In this document: piece by piece, positions 31,232 to 39,146 of the stretch
Layout: every line of letters begins with the position of its first letter
Position numbering within the stretch: the stretch's first letter is position 1
DNA from: a virus
Reading direction: 5' to 3' (one strand)
DNA: 43,862 nucleotides
IMG/VR virus record: IMGVR_UViG_3300044714_000018
Span: 1 to 43,862 of that record
Position numbers and translations under genes: made by a program
The notes under the pieces: model-generated
What the model saw: the letters and a program-made list of their open reading frames with translations, nothing else
The model's database searches: none
Told to the model about the DNA's origin: nothing

Positions 31232-32766
31232 GGCGTCGCCAGCAGCGCGCGAAGGTCGCTGACATCGCGCGGCAGGATGCCGATCATCTGATCCGCGATT
31301 CCGTCGGGCATGAAGGCGCGCTCGTAGAGCTCGGCGGCTTGGTCATGGTGACCATGCTTCTCGGCGAGCCGCGCTCGCCAGAGACAGTAGTGCCAACCCT
31401 CGATGATCTCGGGCAATTCACGCACGTTCGCTGAACACCACGGCCGCAGCATGAGCCGCCCAGGCTCCCACACCAAGCCGCTGTCCGCCAAGACCTCGCG
31501 CTCGTAGAAGCTCGCGACCTCCGTGAGCGCCGCTAGCGCGCGCCACGCGATCTCGCGGCGGTCGGCTGGCGCGCCGCGCGGTGGCCCATGCGGCTTGCGC
31601 AGCGCCCGTCGCACGAGCGCATGCAAACGCGGCACCCGCACAAGCGCCGCGACCGCCGCGGCCTTGAGGGATCGCGGACCACGCCAGCGCGAGATACGGC
31701 CGACCGGCGGCAGCGCGTGGCCGGCCATCCACTCGGCGGCCAGCTGACGCGCGGTCTCGAGCTTGCGGGCGTCCCGCAGCCCGCGCCAGCGCGCAAAGAC
31801 ATCGGCCGCCTCGATCAGCCGCTTGATCGGCTCGACGCCGACTGGCGACGTCTGGTCGGACCTGATAGCGCCGATCGGGTGCTCGATCGGCGCGCCACGC
31901 ACATGGGCCTCCTTAACGAAGAAATCCGCCCAACAGCCGAAATGCCGCAGCGCGTCGTCATCCATGCGCCACGGCCGGTAGTAGGCCCACAGCAGCTTCA
32001 GCAGCGGTTCCGCGCTCAGGTAGGGCGTGCTCTCGTAAGCGATCATCTCGAACTGGTCGAGCGGGCACAGGTCATCGCCCATCGCGATCTTGCCGGGCCA
32101 GAACGCGATGGCGTGCGTGGCGATGGTGTGGTGGATATAGCCGGCGCCGGGCACGGGCCGCAGGTAGATCTCGGGGTGCTGGATCGCGCGCGGCGCGCCG
32201 GCCAGCATCGTCATGTTCATCGGATGCAGATGGCGCAGGATCAGGTTGTCGACGTCGCGCTGCGGCAAGCTGATCGGCTCGCCGCCCGGAAACTCTTCGC
32301 CGATGGTCTCGAGCGTCACCTGGATGCCGAGCCCGATGATGGCGAGCGCCGTCGGCTTGTCGCGGTAGAGCGGCATCAGGAGCCGCGACCAGCGCAGAAG
32401 CGTGCCGGCCGGCAGGATGTGGTCGGGCGCGACGAACATGATCGCGGCGCCGTCGGCCTTCGCGTAGTCCGCGGCCCAGCGCCACGCCTGCATGTGGTTA
32501 TGCGGCGCGCCGTCACCGGGCTTGAAGGGGACGAACATCACGTCGACGATGTCGTGCAGCCGGTCGAACAGCGGGGACGCCTCAAGCGCGGCCTGGTCCT
32601 CGGGCGTCGTGTGGATTTGGAACGTGACGTCGTAGGGCGCGGCAATCGCCTCGATGTTGCCGGTGCCCCACAGGCTGCGCAGCGCCAGGCGCAGAAAGCG
32701 CTCGACGAACGGCGCGCCCCAGATGACGCAGGCGAGGTGGATCTTGAGCGGCGAGGTGTTGGTCAC
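31228..32766 (-). CDS. Glycosyltransferase-like protein
   Basis: 512 residues, GTG coupled to the previous stop. The N-terminal half is Rossmann/GT-A-like: IHLACVIWGAPFVERFLRLALRSL, DVTFQIHTTPEDQAAL, AIMFVAPDHILPAGTLLRWSRLL (the APDHIL may sit where a DxD is found), and further MNMTMLAGAPRAIQ, FWPGKIAMGDDLCPL. The C-terminal part is helical, TPR-like (WHYCLWRARLAEKHGHHDQAAELYERAF). The next enzymes are a methyltransferase and, 12 kb on, an O-antigen-ligase-like protein. The family call is by fold pattern only. Confidence 0.55.
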   Translation of the reverse strand: MTNTSPLKIHLACVIWGAPFVERFLRLALRSLWGTGNIEAIAAPYDVTFQIHTTPEDQAALEASPLFDRLHDIVDVMFVPFKPGDGAPHNHMQAWRWAADYAKADGAAIMFVAPDHILPAGTLLRWSRLLMPLYRDKPTALAIIGLGIQVTLETIGEEFPGGEPISLPQRDVDNLILRHLHPMNMTMLAGAPRAIQHPEIYLRPVPGAGYIHHTIATHAIAFWPGKIAMGDDLCPLDQFEMIAYESTPYLSAEPLLKLLWAYYRPWRMDDDALRHFGCWADFFVKEAHVRGAPIEHPIGAIRSDQTSPVGVEPIKRLIEAADVFARWRGLRDARKLETARQLAAEWMAGHALPPVGRISRWRGPRSLKAAAVAALVRVPRLHALVRRALRKPHGPPRGAPADRREIAWRALAALTEVASFYEREVLADSGLVWEPGRLMLRPWCSANVRELPEIIEGWHYCLWRARLAEKHGHHDQAAELYERAFMPDGIADQMIGILPRDVSDLRALLATP

Positions 32767-33068
32767 CGGTAGTCCGGGCAGACTTGGTGGATGAGATCGC
32801 TGATCGCGTCGAGCGCGGCTTCCTCGCCATCGGATTTCCAGAGCTGATAGGCGTTCTCGGCCATGATCTTCACGGGCGCCTCAGCCAGCGCCTTACGGAC
32901 GCGCTTGGGTAGCGCGTCATAGCAACTGAACTCGACGTCGGCGGGCACGCTCCCGACCTCGGCGTTGCCGGGATTGAATGTGTTGGAGGATCGATAGCCA
33001 GCCGTCTGGCGATCGCGGTGCAGAGCGGTCGTGGATTGCTCAAGGATTTGGGCGTAGACGTCGGTCAT
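32763..33068 (-). CDS. Small protein, unknown
   Basis: 101 residues, ATG overlapping the upstream gene by 29 bases. Sequence includes SCYDALPKRVRKALAEAPVKIMAENAYQLWKSDGEEAALDAISDLIHQV. The YDxLPxxVRxALxxAP segment recurs in small alphaproteobacterial proteins of unknown function. Confidence 0.6.
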   Translation of the reverse strand: MTDVYAQILEQSTTALHRDRQTAGYRSSNTFNPGNAEVGSVPADVEFSCYDALPKRVRKALAEAPVKIMAENAYQLWKSDGEEAALDAISDLIHQVCPDYR

Positions 33069-33267
33069 CTGTTGTAAATCCCGAGAACGCGCACAGGCTT
33101 AGCACCGAACAACCGCGCATCTCAGCGTCGAATGGAAACAAGTATTCGCCGACGCGCAGCGCTAGCCGGTCCTCATTGAATTCGCCGTCGAAAACGCGCG
33201 TGTCGACGAAGCCGAAAGCATACTGCTCTGTGGCTCGGATTTGGCTGACGAGATTATCGAAGTCCAT
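33040..33267 (-). CDS. Small protein, unknown
   Basis: 75 residues from the ATG at 33267, which shares its A with the previous TGA (TGATG). Sequence MDFDNLVSQIRATEQYAFGFVDTRVFDGEFNEDRLALRVGEYLFPFD is acidic/aromatic. It overlaps the following gene by 29 bases. No family recognised. Confidence 0.5.
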   Translation of the reverse strand: MDFDNLVSQIRATEQYAFGFVDTRVFDGEFNEDRLALRVGEYLFPFDAEMRGCSVLSLCAFSGFTTDDRRLRPNP

Positions 33268-33500
33268 CACTCACCCACGGCGTCGAATACGCGCTCCGGC
33301 AGGAATTCCGGCGGGCAGTGCGGGTCAAGCCACATCTCGACCAGTGCACACACGGGGCCAGGCACGCGGCGATCGCCGTTCTCCCAATGCCGCACGGTGC
33401 GCGAGCAGCGTGCGCGCAGAGCCTTGGCGAGGCTGGCCGTGGTCTGGCCAAGGGCTTCGCGAGCCGCACGTAGGTCGGCGCCGGTGCGGATCGCGGTCAT
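33267..33500 (-). CDS. XRE-type helix-turn-helix regulator
   Basis: 77 residues from the ATG at 33500, which overlaps the previous stop (ATGA). The helix-turn-helix is in GADLRAAREALGQTTASLAKALRARCSRTVRHWENGDRRVP (about residues 7-47), with the W-E-N-G after helix 3 typical of XRE/Cro proteins. A small C-terminal extension ends MWLDPHCPPEFLPERVFDAV. It could regulate a local promoter; the target is unknown. Confidence 0.7.
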   Translation of the reverse strand: MTAIRTGADLRAAREALGQTTASLAKALRARCSRTVRHWENGDRRVPGPVCALVEMWLDPHCPPEFLPERVFDAVGE

Positions 33501-34078
33501 GGCGCGACCTCGGGAAACAGGTCGGTCCACATAACATCCGCGCCGTCGCCGTTGTCGTCCATGCCTTCAGGAACAGGGATGCGCTTGACGAACTTGGCGA
33601 AGCCGTGCGGGTCCTCATCGCCGTTCGCGATGACGGCCACGATTTCGTCGGTCCAATTGGTCGGACAGGTGTGCTCTTCGTAGAAATAGTGGTCGCTATC
33701 TTTGTTGGGCGCGCCATAGCGACGGCGCAGCGTGACGAAGTACAGCGGATGCGAAGCAGGGTCGACCTTCAACAGGATGAGATCGCGCGGGTTGCCGTCG
33801 CCCTTAAGCTCACCGCGGAACGTGACCTTAGCGGCTTCCCAGTGGTGTGGGCCACTGCTGTGCAACGTGTAGCTGACGTCGAAGTCGGAATAGCCCAGCT
33901 TGATCAGTTCATCGCGCAATTCCGGCAGGCGGTTCGGCGCGAAATCGACCATCACCCACATTTCGTGGCCGCAGCTCTGCACGGTCTTGAAGCCGGCATC
34001 GAGCAGCTTCGCGACATGCGGCCGGATGCGCTCTTCGATCTCGGCCATGTTGACGCCTCTGTAGAAGCCGGTCTTCAT
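33497..34078 (-). CDS. Hypothetical protein
   Basis: 193 residues, ATG coupled to the previous stop; a second ATG at 34048 (MAEIEERIRPHV) is possible. Contains FKTVQSCGHEMWVMVDFAPNRLPELRDELIKLGYSDFDV, TFRGELKGDGNPRDLILL and a Asp/Glu-rich C-terminus. SCGHE...WVMVDF hints at a metal or ligand site, unproven. No family recognised. Confidence 0.6.
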   Translation of the reverse strand: MKTGFYRGVNMAEIEERIRPHVAKLLDAGFKTVQSCGHEMWVMVDFAPNRLPELRDELIKLGYSDFDVSYTLHSSGPHHWEAAKVTFRGELKGDGNPRDLILLKVDPASHPLYFVTLRRRYGAPNKDSDHYFYEEHTCPTNWTDEIVAVIANGDEDPHGFAKFVKRIPVPEGMDDNGDGADVMWTDLFPEVAP

Positions 34079-34263
34079 TTGTCCGCCACGCCGCGCATGT
34101 CGGTGAAACGCAGTTCGCCCTTGCTGTTGACGGTGGCGCGCACGGTTACGGTGAATGTCTTTTCTAGGCCGTGTTCAAACCACGGCGCGCCCATCGCCGC
34201 TACTGTCTTTTGCATGACGTCCATCACGTTGATGTGCCACCGATCTAAGTCTCTGTCGCTCAT
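34075..34263 (-). CDS. Small protein, unknown
   Basis: 62 residues from the ATG at 34263, overlapping the previous stop (ATGA); stop overlaps the next start. Helix MSDRDLDRWHINVMDVMQKTVAAMGAPWFEHG then strands TFTVTVRATVNSKGELRFTDM. No family recognised. Confidence 0.55.
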   Translation of the reverse strand: MSDRDLDRWHINVMDVMQKTVAAMGAPWFEHGLEKTFTVTVRATVNSKGELRFTDMRGVADK

Positions 34264-34430
34264 GGCTCGAGCCTTAGCTGAGACCAATCGATCTTGCGCC
34301 AGTCGTGCTCGTAGCTGCAATCCCATCGGCATGACGGCAGCGTGTTCGGATCGCGCAGGTAGTTGTTGGCCGGCAGGCCGCGCGCATGGCCGTCTGTCAG
34401 CACAGCGGCCAAATATCCGTCACACATCAT
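34260..34430 (-). CDS. Small protein, unknown
   Basis: 56 residues starting at ATG-ATG (34430 or 34427), overlapping the terminase stop. Sequence DGHARGLPANNYLRDPNTLPSCRWDCSYEHDWRKIDWSQL is rich in Cys, Trp, His. Stop coupled to the next gene. Unknown. Confidence 0.5.
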   Translation of the reverse strand: MMCDGYLAAVLTDGHARGLPANNYLRDPNTLPSCRWDCSYEHDWRKIDWSQLRLEP

Positions 34431-36162
34431 ACGGCGCCGCCGTCGGCTTCCTATACCTGCGTCGGTCGATCTCATACTCGTCGTGCTCCTCCTTGAGCAG
34501 CGCCACGCCGTTGGTGCGCAACCACTCGGCGGCCTGCGTCACGGTGTCGACTATACCCTTGCGCTTGCCCTTGGGGAACGACGCGCAGCGCTCGATCACA
34601 AGCTGCGCCCAGTCTCGATCGGGCGCCCACATCATGCCGCCGCCCCACATCTCGATGCCCGTGCGCTCCTCCTTGCCGAGATAGCGGCCGCTCCACATCG
34701 TCTGCACGGCTAGGGCCCGGTTCACCTTGTCGCCGACCGGATTGATTTGGATGACCTGCCACTCGCGGCGGTTCATGCGGCGCTGGATCTCCTGGATGAC
34801 GGCGATGCCGTTGGCCTTGCCCTCGACCAGCAGATAGTCGGCCTTGTTGCGCCGGCACATATCGATGGTGCGCGTGACCAGCGCGTCGAACTCGAGATGG
34901 CCTTCCCAGCCGTCGCGCAGCATGATGTTCGGCCTCGCGTTCTCGTCGGCGAAGGTGCCGAACGCCGTGAGTGCCGATTCGTCGTTGGTCTCCTTCTCCG
35001 TGCTCGCGGTGTCGAGGCTGACCACGCTGAGACCATAGGGTGGGAATGTCGGCTGATCCCAGAGACGCCACCATTCCTCCTTGATGATGCCGCCGCCGCG
35101 GGGTGTTGGAGCTTGCTGTAGCTGCCCCGCGGTGGCATAGGGCCCGAGCTCACCCTTGAGCCCGTCAACCGCTTCGCGCGTGAAGCGCTCGGGCCACAGC
35201 AGTGCGCCATCGGCATCGGCCATCGGGCTGCCGGGCTTCACGACCGGATCGCCGTCCTTCGTGTAGCCGATGCCGGGTAAAAGCTCGCCGTCTTCGTCGA
35301 TGCCGCGCGGGTCCTGGAAGATCTCCGCAGGCTCGCCGTCCTCGTCGTAGCGCAGCACGGTGACGCAGTGACGCAGCGGGTCGTACTCCATGGGCAACAT
35401 CAAGTGCACGACTTCACTGCCACCGTGCTCGATGATGTGCCCGCTCAGGTCACCTTGGCCGAGCCGCTGCATGATCGTGACCTCAGCGCTGGTTCGCGGA
35501 TCGGTAACGCGCGACGCCAACGCTTCCTTGTACGTGCGGATCACGCCCTCGCGCACTAGATCGCTTTCGACCTCCTTGACCTTGTGGGGGTCGTCGATGA
35601 TCTTCACGTCGCCGCCACGGCCGAGCGTGGCGCCGTCGAAGCCCGCCGAGATGCGCGAGCCGCCGGCTGTGGTATCGAAGCGCTCCTTGCTGTCCTGATC
35701 GCCGGCGATCTTGACGTGATGGCCCCAGCGCGCCTGATACCAGTTGCTGAGCAGTAGCCGCTTGGCCGTTGTGCTGTTGTCGAGGCTCAACTGGCTCGCG
35801 TAGCTCAGCGTCAGAAACCGAACTTGCGGCCCCGACAGCGGTCCGCGCTTGCGCTGCGCCCATGTCCACGCCGGCCACGCGACCGACACGATCGCCGTCT
35901 TGCCGACGCGGAACGGAACGTTGATCAGAAGCTTGCGGATGTGGCCGTCGGTCACGGCCATAAGGTGGTCGGAGATACAGTCTATGTGCCAATTTCCCAT
36001 CCAGGGCGCGGGATCGAAGGTCGGCCACGCCTCCTTGTAGAACTGGCTGAGATCGCGTTCGCACTCGACGGCGCTGGCCTCGAGATCGAGGCTCCACGGG
36101 TCGAAGGTCTCGAAAAATTCGGCCGCATCGAAGGCCGGAAGGGCGGCTGAGCGGCGCGGCAC
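34420..36162 (-). CDS. terL: Terminase large subunit
   Basis: 580 residues, GTG sharing a base with the preceding TAG. ATPase: Walker A variant NVPFRVGKTA (81-90) after an adenine-binding-type HIDCISDHLMAV; Walker B VKIIDDPH (186-193); FLTLSYASQ nearby. Nuclease: VVSLDTAST (380-388), LLVEGKANG (444-452), and GIVDTVTQA (537-545) supply the three acidic positions of the RNase H-like fold. It packages DNA through the portal. The Walker A is the terminase-type form lacking the first glycine. The small-terminase candidate and an inserted endonuclease lie upstream. Confidence 0.95.
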   Translation of the reverse strand: MPRRSAALPAFDAAEFFETFDPWSLDLEASAVECERDLSQFYKEAWPTFDPAPWMGNWHIDCISDHLMAVTDGHIRKLLINVPFRVGKTAIVSVAWPAWTWAQRKRGPLSGPQVRFLTLSYASQLSLDNSTTAKRLLLSNWYQARWGHHVKIAGDQDSKERFDTTAGGSRISAGFDGATLGRGGDVKIIDDPHKVKEVESDLVREGVIRTYKEALASRVTDPRTSAEVTIMQRLGQGDLSGHIIEHGGSEVVHLMLPMEYDPLRHCVTVLRYDEDGEPAEIFQDPRGIDEDGELLPGIGYTKDGDPVVKPGSPMADADGALLWPERFTREAVDGLKGELGPYATAGQLQQAPTPRGGGIIKEEWWRLWDQPTFPPYGLSVVSLDTASTEKETNDESALTAFGTFADENARPNIMLRDGWEGHLEFDALVTRTIDMCRRNKADYLLVEGKANGIAVIQEIQRRMNRREWQVIQINPVGDKVNRALAVQTMWSGRYLGKEERTGIEMWGGGMMWAPDRDWAQLVIERCASFPKGKRKGIVDTVTQAAEWLRTNGVALLKEEHDEYEIDRRRYRKPTAAPYDV

Positions 36163-36572
36163 TAAATATCGTCCCCTATGTATGCCAAGGCCCCGTCGCT
36201 TAAAATTCCCTCTATTGTTCGCTGCGCTTCCTCCAGGGAGGCTCTAAACCATTCATTGCCCCTGAAGAGCGGGAATCTTAGGGTCATGGCCTCGAGGCAC
36301 GCGCCCTCGACCGCTGTCAAATCTACGAACTCGTCATTGAGTGTGTAAACGCGACCTGCTGCTATTCCCGTCCCCGGGGCATGGTTCCAATTATCATAGT
36401 TTTTGCGGCGGTTTTTCCATCGTGTGGAGCGGCCCAGCTTAACGATTGTAGGATGTTCCCGTAATACGACCGCGTAGATCACGAAGTGGCTAAGACCTTG
36501 GGGGACAAAGCAATCTATCAATGGCTTTGGTTGACTACGCCAAAGCCGCCGACGCACCCTGAGCTTTAACAT
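36162..36572 (-). CDS. GIY-YIG / T5orf172-type endonuclease
   Basis: 136 residues. Elements: HFVIYAVVL (29-37, the GIY-like strand), IVKLGRSTRWKNRRKNY (43-59, the YIG-like and Arg-bearing helix), AVEGACLEAM (87-96, candidate catalytic Glu), and RGNEWFRASL (104-113), the GxEWF segment common in T5orf172 proteins. Its base composition is visibly lower in GC than both neighbours. It sits alone between the terminase genes, so a homing endonuclease inserted there is the best reading. Confidence 0.75.
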   Translation of the reverse strand: MLKLRVRRRLWRSQPKPLIDCFVPQGLSHFVIYAVVLREHPTIVKLGRSTRWKNRRKNYDNWNHAPGTGIAAGRVYTLNDEFVDLTAVEGACLEAMTLRFPLFRGNEWFRASLEEAQRTIEGILSDGALAYIGDDI

Positions 36573-36579
36573 GAGCCGG

Positions 36580-36957
36580 TTATTTTTCGTCGCCCGGCGC
36601 CGCGATCATCGCGCCCACAATCGCCCGCAACTGCGCGAGCTGCTTGCTCGAGAGCGCCGACAAATCCACGCGGGGCTTCTCGGCGCTGGCGTCCTGCTCC
36701 TTGGGCTTGCCGAACGCGCGGTCGAGGACAGCGGTGGCGGCCATGAAAGCCACGCGATCGTCCTCGCTGCGCATCAGACCAACTAGCTTCTCGATCGCTT
36801 CCTTGGACGCCTCGCGCGCGGCCATGAGGCAGTCGCGATAGGCGCCACCCTTGCCGCCCGGATTGCCCGATTGCCCAGGCTGCCACATCCGCCTTGTGAA
36901 CGCAGCCGGTAGCTGCTTCTTTGACCGTGGCTCCTCGCCTGCACTCTCGGTCTGCAC
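36580..36957 (-). CDS. Terminase small subunit candidate (DUF5681-like N-terminus)
   Basis: 125 residues, GTG start. The WQPGQSGNPGGKGG segment (residues 25-38) matches the short motif at the start of DUF5681 proteins, which frequently precede terL. Then a helical domain (DCLMAAREASKEAIEKLVGLMRSEDDRVAFMAATAVLDRAFGKP). Size and place upstream of terL fit a DNA-recognising small subunit; the endonuclease gene now separates the two. Confidence 0.6.
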   Translation of the reverse strand: MQTESAGEEPRSKKQLPAAFTRRMWQPGQSGNPGGKGGAYRDCLMAAREASKEAIEKLVGLMRSEDDRVAFMAATAVLDRAFGKPKEQDASAEKPRVDLSALSSKQLAQLRAIVGAMIAAPGDEK

Positions 36958-36963
36958 AGCCGA

Positions 36964-37242
36964 TCAGTTCCCCTTGGCCTTGAAGTCGCCGCACCACTGA
37001 GACTTGGCGATCGGCGGCCAACCTGAGACTGTGGTGAAGTTCACCTTGCCTGATGGAGACGCGCCGAGGACGACAATCAGGCTGTTGGGCGCCTTCATGC
37101 GGCACTCGCCGAGATCCTTGTTGCCGGGCGCTTGCCCCTCGAAGGCGCCGAAGCGGCAGGCCCGGCATGAAGCCTCGGGCTCGAACGCAGCGAGGTCAAT
37201 CGGCTCCGGCTTGTCGGCAACGGCGATGCCGCGTTTTTCCAT
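36964..37242 (-). CDS. Small Cys-motif protein (CxxCRF...GECR...WCGDF)
   Basis: 92 residues, GGAG ribosome site 9 bases before the ATG. Four cysteines in order CRACRFG (31-37), GECRM (46-50) and QWCGDF (82-87) form a pattern common to small phage and bacterial proteins, likely to bind zinc or an iron-sulphur centre. WPPIAKSQWCGDF matches the typical C-terminus. The function is unknown. Confidence 0.7.
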   Translation of the reverse strand: MEKRGIAVADKPEPIDLAAFEPEASCRACRFGAFEGQAPGNKDLGECRMKAPNSLIVVLGASPSGKVNFTTVSGWPPIAKSQWCGDFKAKGN

Positions 37243-37248
37243 GGTTGG

Positions 37249-37422
37249 CTACTCCGGTTGACCGATTGATGCCGCAGGTCGATCGCAGACCACGATGCGC
37301 GCGACGTCCTTGTCGTGGGAGGTCAGCACGACGTCTTCACCACGACGCACGCGGGTGACGAGCTCGCCGAGGATCTTGCGGGCCGTCGTCAGGCTGACGC
37401 GGGTCATGGATTGCTTGTACAT
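37249..37422 (-). CDS. Phd/YefM-like antitoxin (orphan)
   Basis: 57 residues from the ATG at 37422, with GAGG five bases upstream. TRVSLTTARKILGELVTRVRRGEDVVLTSHDKDVARIV matches the DNA-binding N-terminal half of Phd/YefM antitoxins (VSLxxARxxLxxLxxxVxxGE.VxLTxxxxxVARIV). The toxin-binding tail is very short. No toxin gene is seen on either side, so it may neutralise a host toxin, act as a repressor, or be a remnant. A longer in-frame GTG start lies upstream near 37550. Confidence 0.75.
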   Translation of the reverse strand: MYKQSMTRVSLTTARKILGELVTRVRRGEDVVLTSHDKDVARIVVCDRPAASIGQPE

Positions 37423-37449
37423 CAAATCCTCGGAGGGGGAAAGTGTACA
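37416..37449 (-). promoter_or_regulatory. Paired TGTACA palindromes upstream of the Phd-like gene
   Basis: Two identical 6-base palindromes TGTACA lie at 37416-37421 (over the start codon) and 37444-37449, 28 bases apart, flanking the ribosome site. Phd-type antitoxins bind short palindromes before their own gene, so these could be operators. This is a pattern-based suggestion. The rest of the 187-base gap 37423-37609 holds nothing else convincing. Confidence 0.35.
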
Positions 37450-37609
37450 GTCGCGGGCTTGAACCAGGAGCTGGCGCGCTTTCCACGCTCTGCGACCGGC
37501 GGAAATGCTGGATTTCGTGGAGCGGCGCTTCGTGTGCAGTCGTGAAACATCGGTCACCGTGATTGACCTTTTGGGATCGATCGGTTCATCCAGCGGCGGG
37601 GATCGGTGG

Positions 37610-37930
37610 TCATGCTGGCATTCCAAATCGCTGCTCGAGCTTGCGCTGACGCTCCATGCGATCGTCCCAGAAGCGGGCAAGCGCGCCCATGTAGGGCGAT
37701 TTACGATTGCAGGCATCGAAGGAGGCTTGGTTGCGCTGCGTAACGGCTACCATGCGGTTGAGCTCGCGATCACTGGGATAGGTTCGGAATTCGGCAACGT
37801 GCTCCCACGCCGCCAGCGCGCAGCCGTTGCGGATCGACCATTGGCCGTAATCGGTGGCCATGAAGGCATCCGCTTCGGCGATGTTGGGCCAGCGGGTGAG
37901 TTCCTGACGTTGAGTGCCACGCCACGTCAC
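37610..37930 (-). CDS. Hypothetical protein
   Basis: 106 residues, GTG start 6 bases after the previous stop; ATG at residue 24 is the alternative. Sequence NIAEADAFMATDYGQWSIRNGCALAAWEHVAEFRTYPSDRELNRMVAVTQRNQASFDACNRKSPYMGALARFWDDR is helical, with aromatic residues. No family recognised. Confidence 0.55.
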   Translation of the reverse strand: MTWRGTQRQELTRWPNIAEADAFMATDYGQWSIRNGCALAAWEHVAEFRTYPSDRELNRMVAVTQRNQASFDACNRKSPYMGALARFWDDRMERQRKLEQRFGMPA

Positions 37931-37936
37931 GCGGGA

Positions 37937-38491
37937 TCAGTCCTCGTCCTTGCCGGGCCACTCGGGCTTGGAGCGCCCCGCGTAGGTGCCCTCGCCGACC
38001 ACCACGGGCTTGCGGGTGAGCCAGCGGTCCTCGCGCTTGGCGGCGTCCCCGAGCCGGCTCTGCGCGAGGCGGGCGCGCACCTGCGTCCCGCGGAGCGGCG
38101 CAGCCGCATCCTGCGCAGCCGACCGAAAGTCGGCCGGGCTCGGCATCGTCGGATAGCGATGATTGAGCCGAACGTGCTTCAGCGCCTCCGCGACTGCGAA
38201 TGCAGGAAAGCCCTCGAGCGCCTCGACGTAGAATTCCATGACGTTCGGGCTGCCTGGCGTGCGCCAGAGCTCCATCGTGCGATCGAGCATGACCGCAAGC
38301 TGCCGGATGTCGATCGGCCGCAGCGCGACTTCAACCTCCAAAATCGCGGCCCGGACCTCCGGTAGTCCCATCGAGGGGAAGGTCTGGTTCGCCGGCTCCC
38401 AATCGCGAAGCGACTGCAGCCGCGAGACCAGCTCGCCGGCGTCGTGTGTTGTCGTCGTCGTGAGCGCCACGGCCGTTGGTTTGTCTGCCAT
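37937..38491 (-). CDS. Replication-accessory / helicase-loader-like protein
   Basis: 184 residues. RPIDIRQLAVMLDRTMELWRTPGSPNVMEFYVEALEGFPAFAVAEALKHVRLNHRYPTMPSPADFRSAAQ resembles phage proteins of the replication P / loader kind, where a helical bundle ends in YPxxPxPADFR. It lies behind the replisome-organiser-like gene and overlaps it by 161 bases if the first ATG is used; an internal ATG at 38371 cuts this to 41. The first ATG has an A/G-rich leader, so it is kept. Confidence 0.5.
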   Translation of the reverse strand: MADKPTAVALTTTTTHDAGELVSRLQSLRDWEPANQTFPSMGLPEVRAAILEVEVALRPIDIRQLAVMLDRTMELWRTPGSPNVMEFYVEALEGFPAFAVAEALKHVRLNHRYPTMPSPADFRSAAQDAAAPLRGTQVRARLAQSRLGDAAKREDRWLTRKPVVVGEGTYAGRSKPEWPGKDED

Positions 38492-39146
38492 TTTCCATCA
38501 CCCTTCGAATCCAGTTTCGCCACGTCGATGGCCAGTCGGCTTTGCGAGCCGCCGCGCCAGCCTTGCCGCACCAGTAATCCCGAAATTTCTGCGCCTCTCG
38601 ATCGATGCTCGCCGGGTCCATGCCTTGCTCGGCAGCGAATTGGTAGCCCTCCGCCGGCAGCGTCCAGTCGTCGGGCAAGCGCGAGCCGTGAGCCGTAGGC
38701 GAACGCTCTTCCCCTGAGCGAAGCGAAGGGGGATCTGGTCTCTGGCTTCTAGCCTCTGGCATATAGGCTTTATCAGGGGGGTTAACCCCCCTCTTAAGCT
38801 TTGGGTTTCCTCCGGCTTTACCGTTTTCGCGATCTTGGGTTGCCTTCGCCGCGTCGCGCACCATGCGCCTGGAATAAGGGGTGCCATCATCAGTTTCCGA
38901 GAAGACGCCCGCGCCGCGCAGTTCATCGAGCGCCAGCCGGCAGTCGCGCTCGGGGGCTCCTACAACGCTGGAGATCTGCTTGATCGTCGGCACTACACCC
39001 GCGATAAGGAGGTGCCCATAGGGCACGGCTTCGTGCATCAGTGCCAGCATGTCAGCCCAGAGACCTCGCGCCGCCAGACTGCACATTCGCAACCTCGGAT
39101 CGGCCCGCCAATCGGACGGATAGAATTTCATCCACGGACGATCCAA
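38331..39146 (-). CDS. Replisome organiser-like protein (DUF1376/DnaT-type)
   Basis: 271 residues. TTG start supported by GGAGG 8 bases upstream; ATG at 39131 is the alternative. N-terminus RPWMKFYPSDWRADPRLRMCSLAARGLWADMLALMHEA is the DUF1376-type winged-helix start of phage replication initiators. A basic disordered linker follows (residues 125-160). The C-terminal LPAEGYQFAAEQGMDPASIDREAQKFRDYWCGKAG...WPSTWRNWIRRV matches the DnaT-like domain. It would load or recruit the replication fork at a phage origin. Confidence 0.75.
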   Translation of the reverse strand: MDRPWMKFYPSDWRADPRLRMCSLAARGLWADMLALMHEAVPYGHLLIAGVVPTIKQISSVVGAPERDCRLALDELRGAGVFSETDDGTPYSRRMVRDAAKATQDRENGKAGGNPKLKRGVNPPDKAYMPEARSQRPDPPSLRSGEERSPTAHGSRLPDDWTLPAEGYQFAAEQGMDPASIDREAQKFRDYWCGKAGAAARKADWPSTWRNWIRRVMENGRQTNGRGAHDDDNTRRRRAGLAAAVASRLGAGEPDLPLDGTTGGPGRDFGG

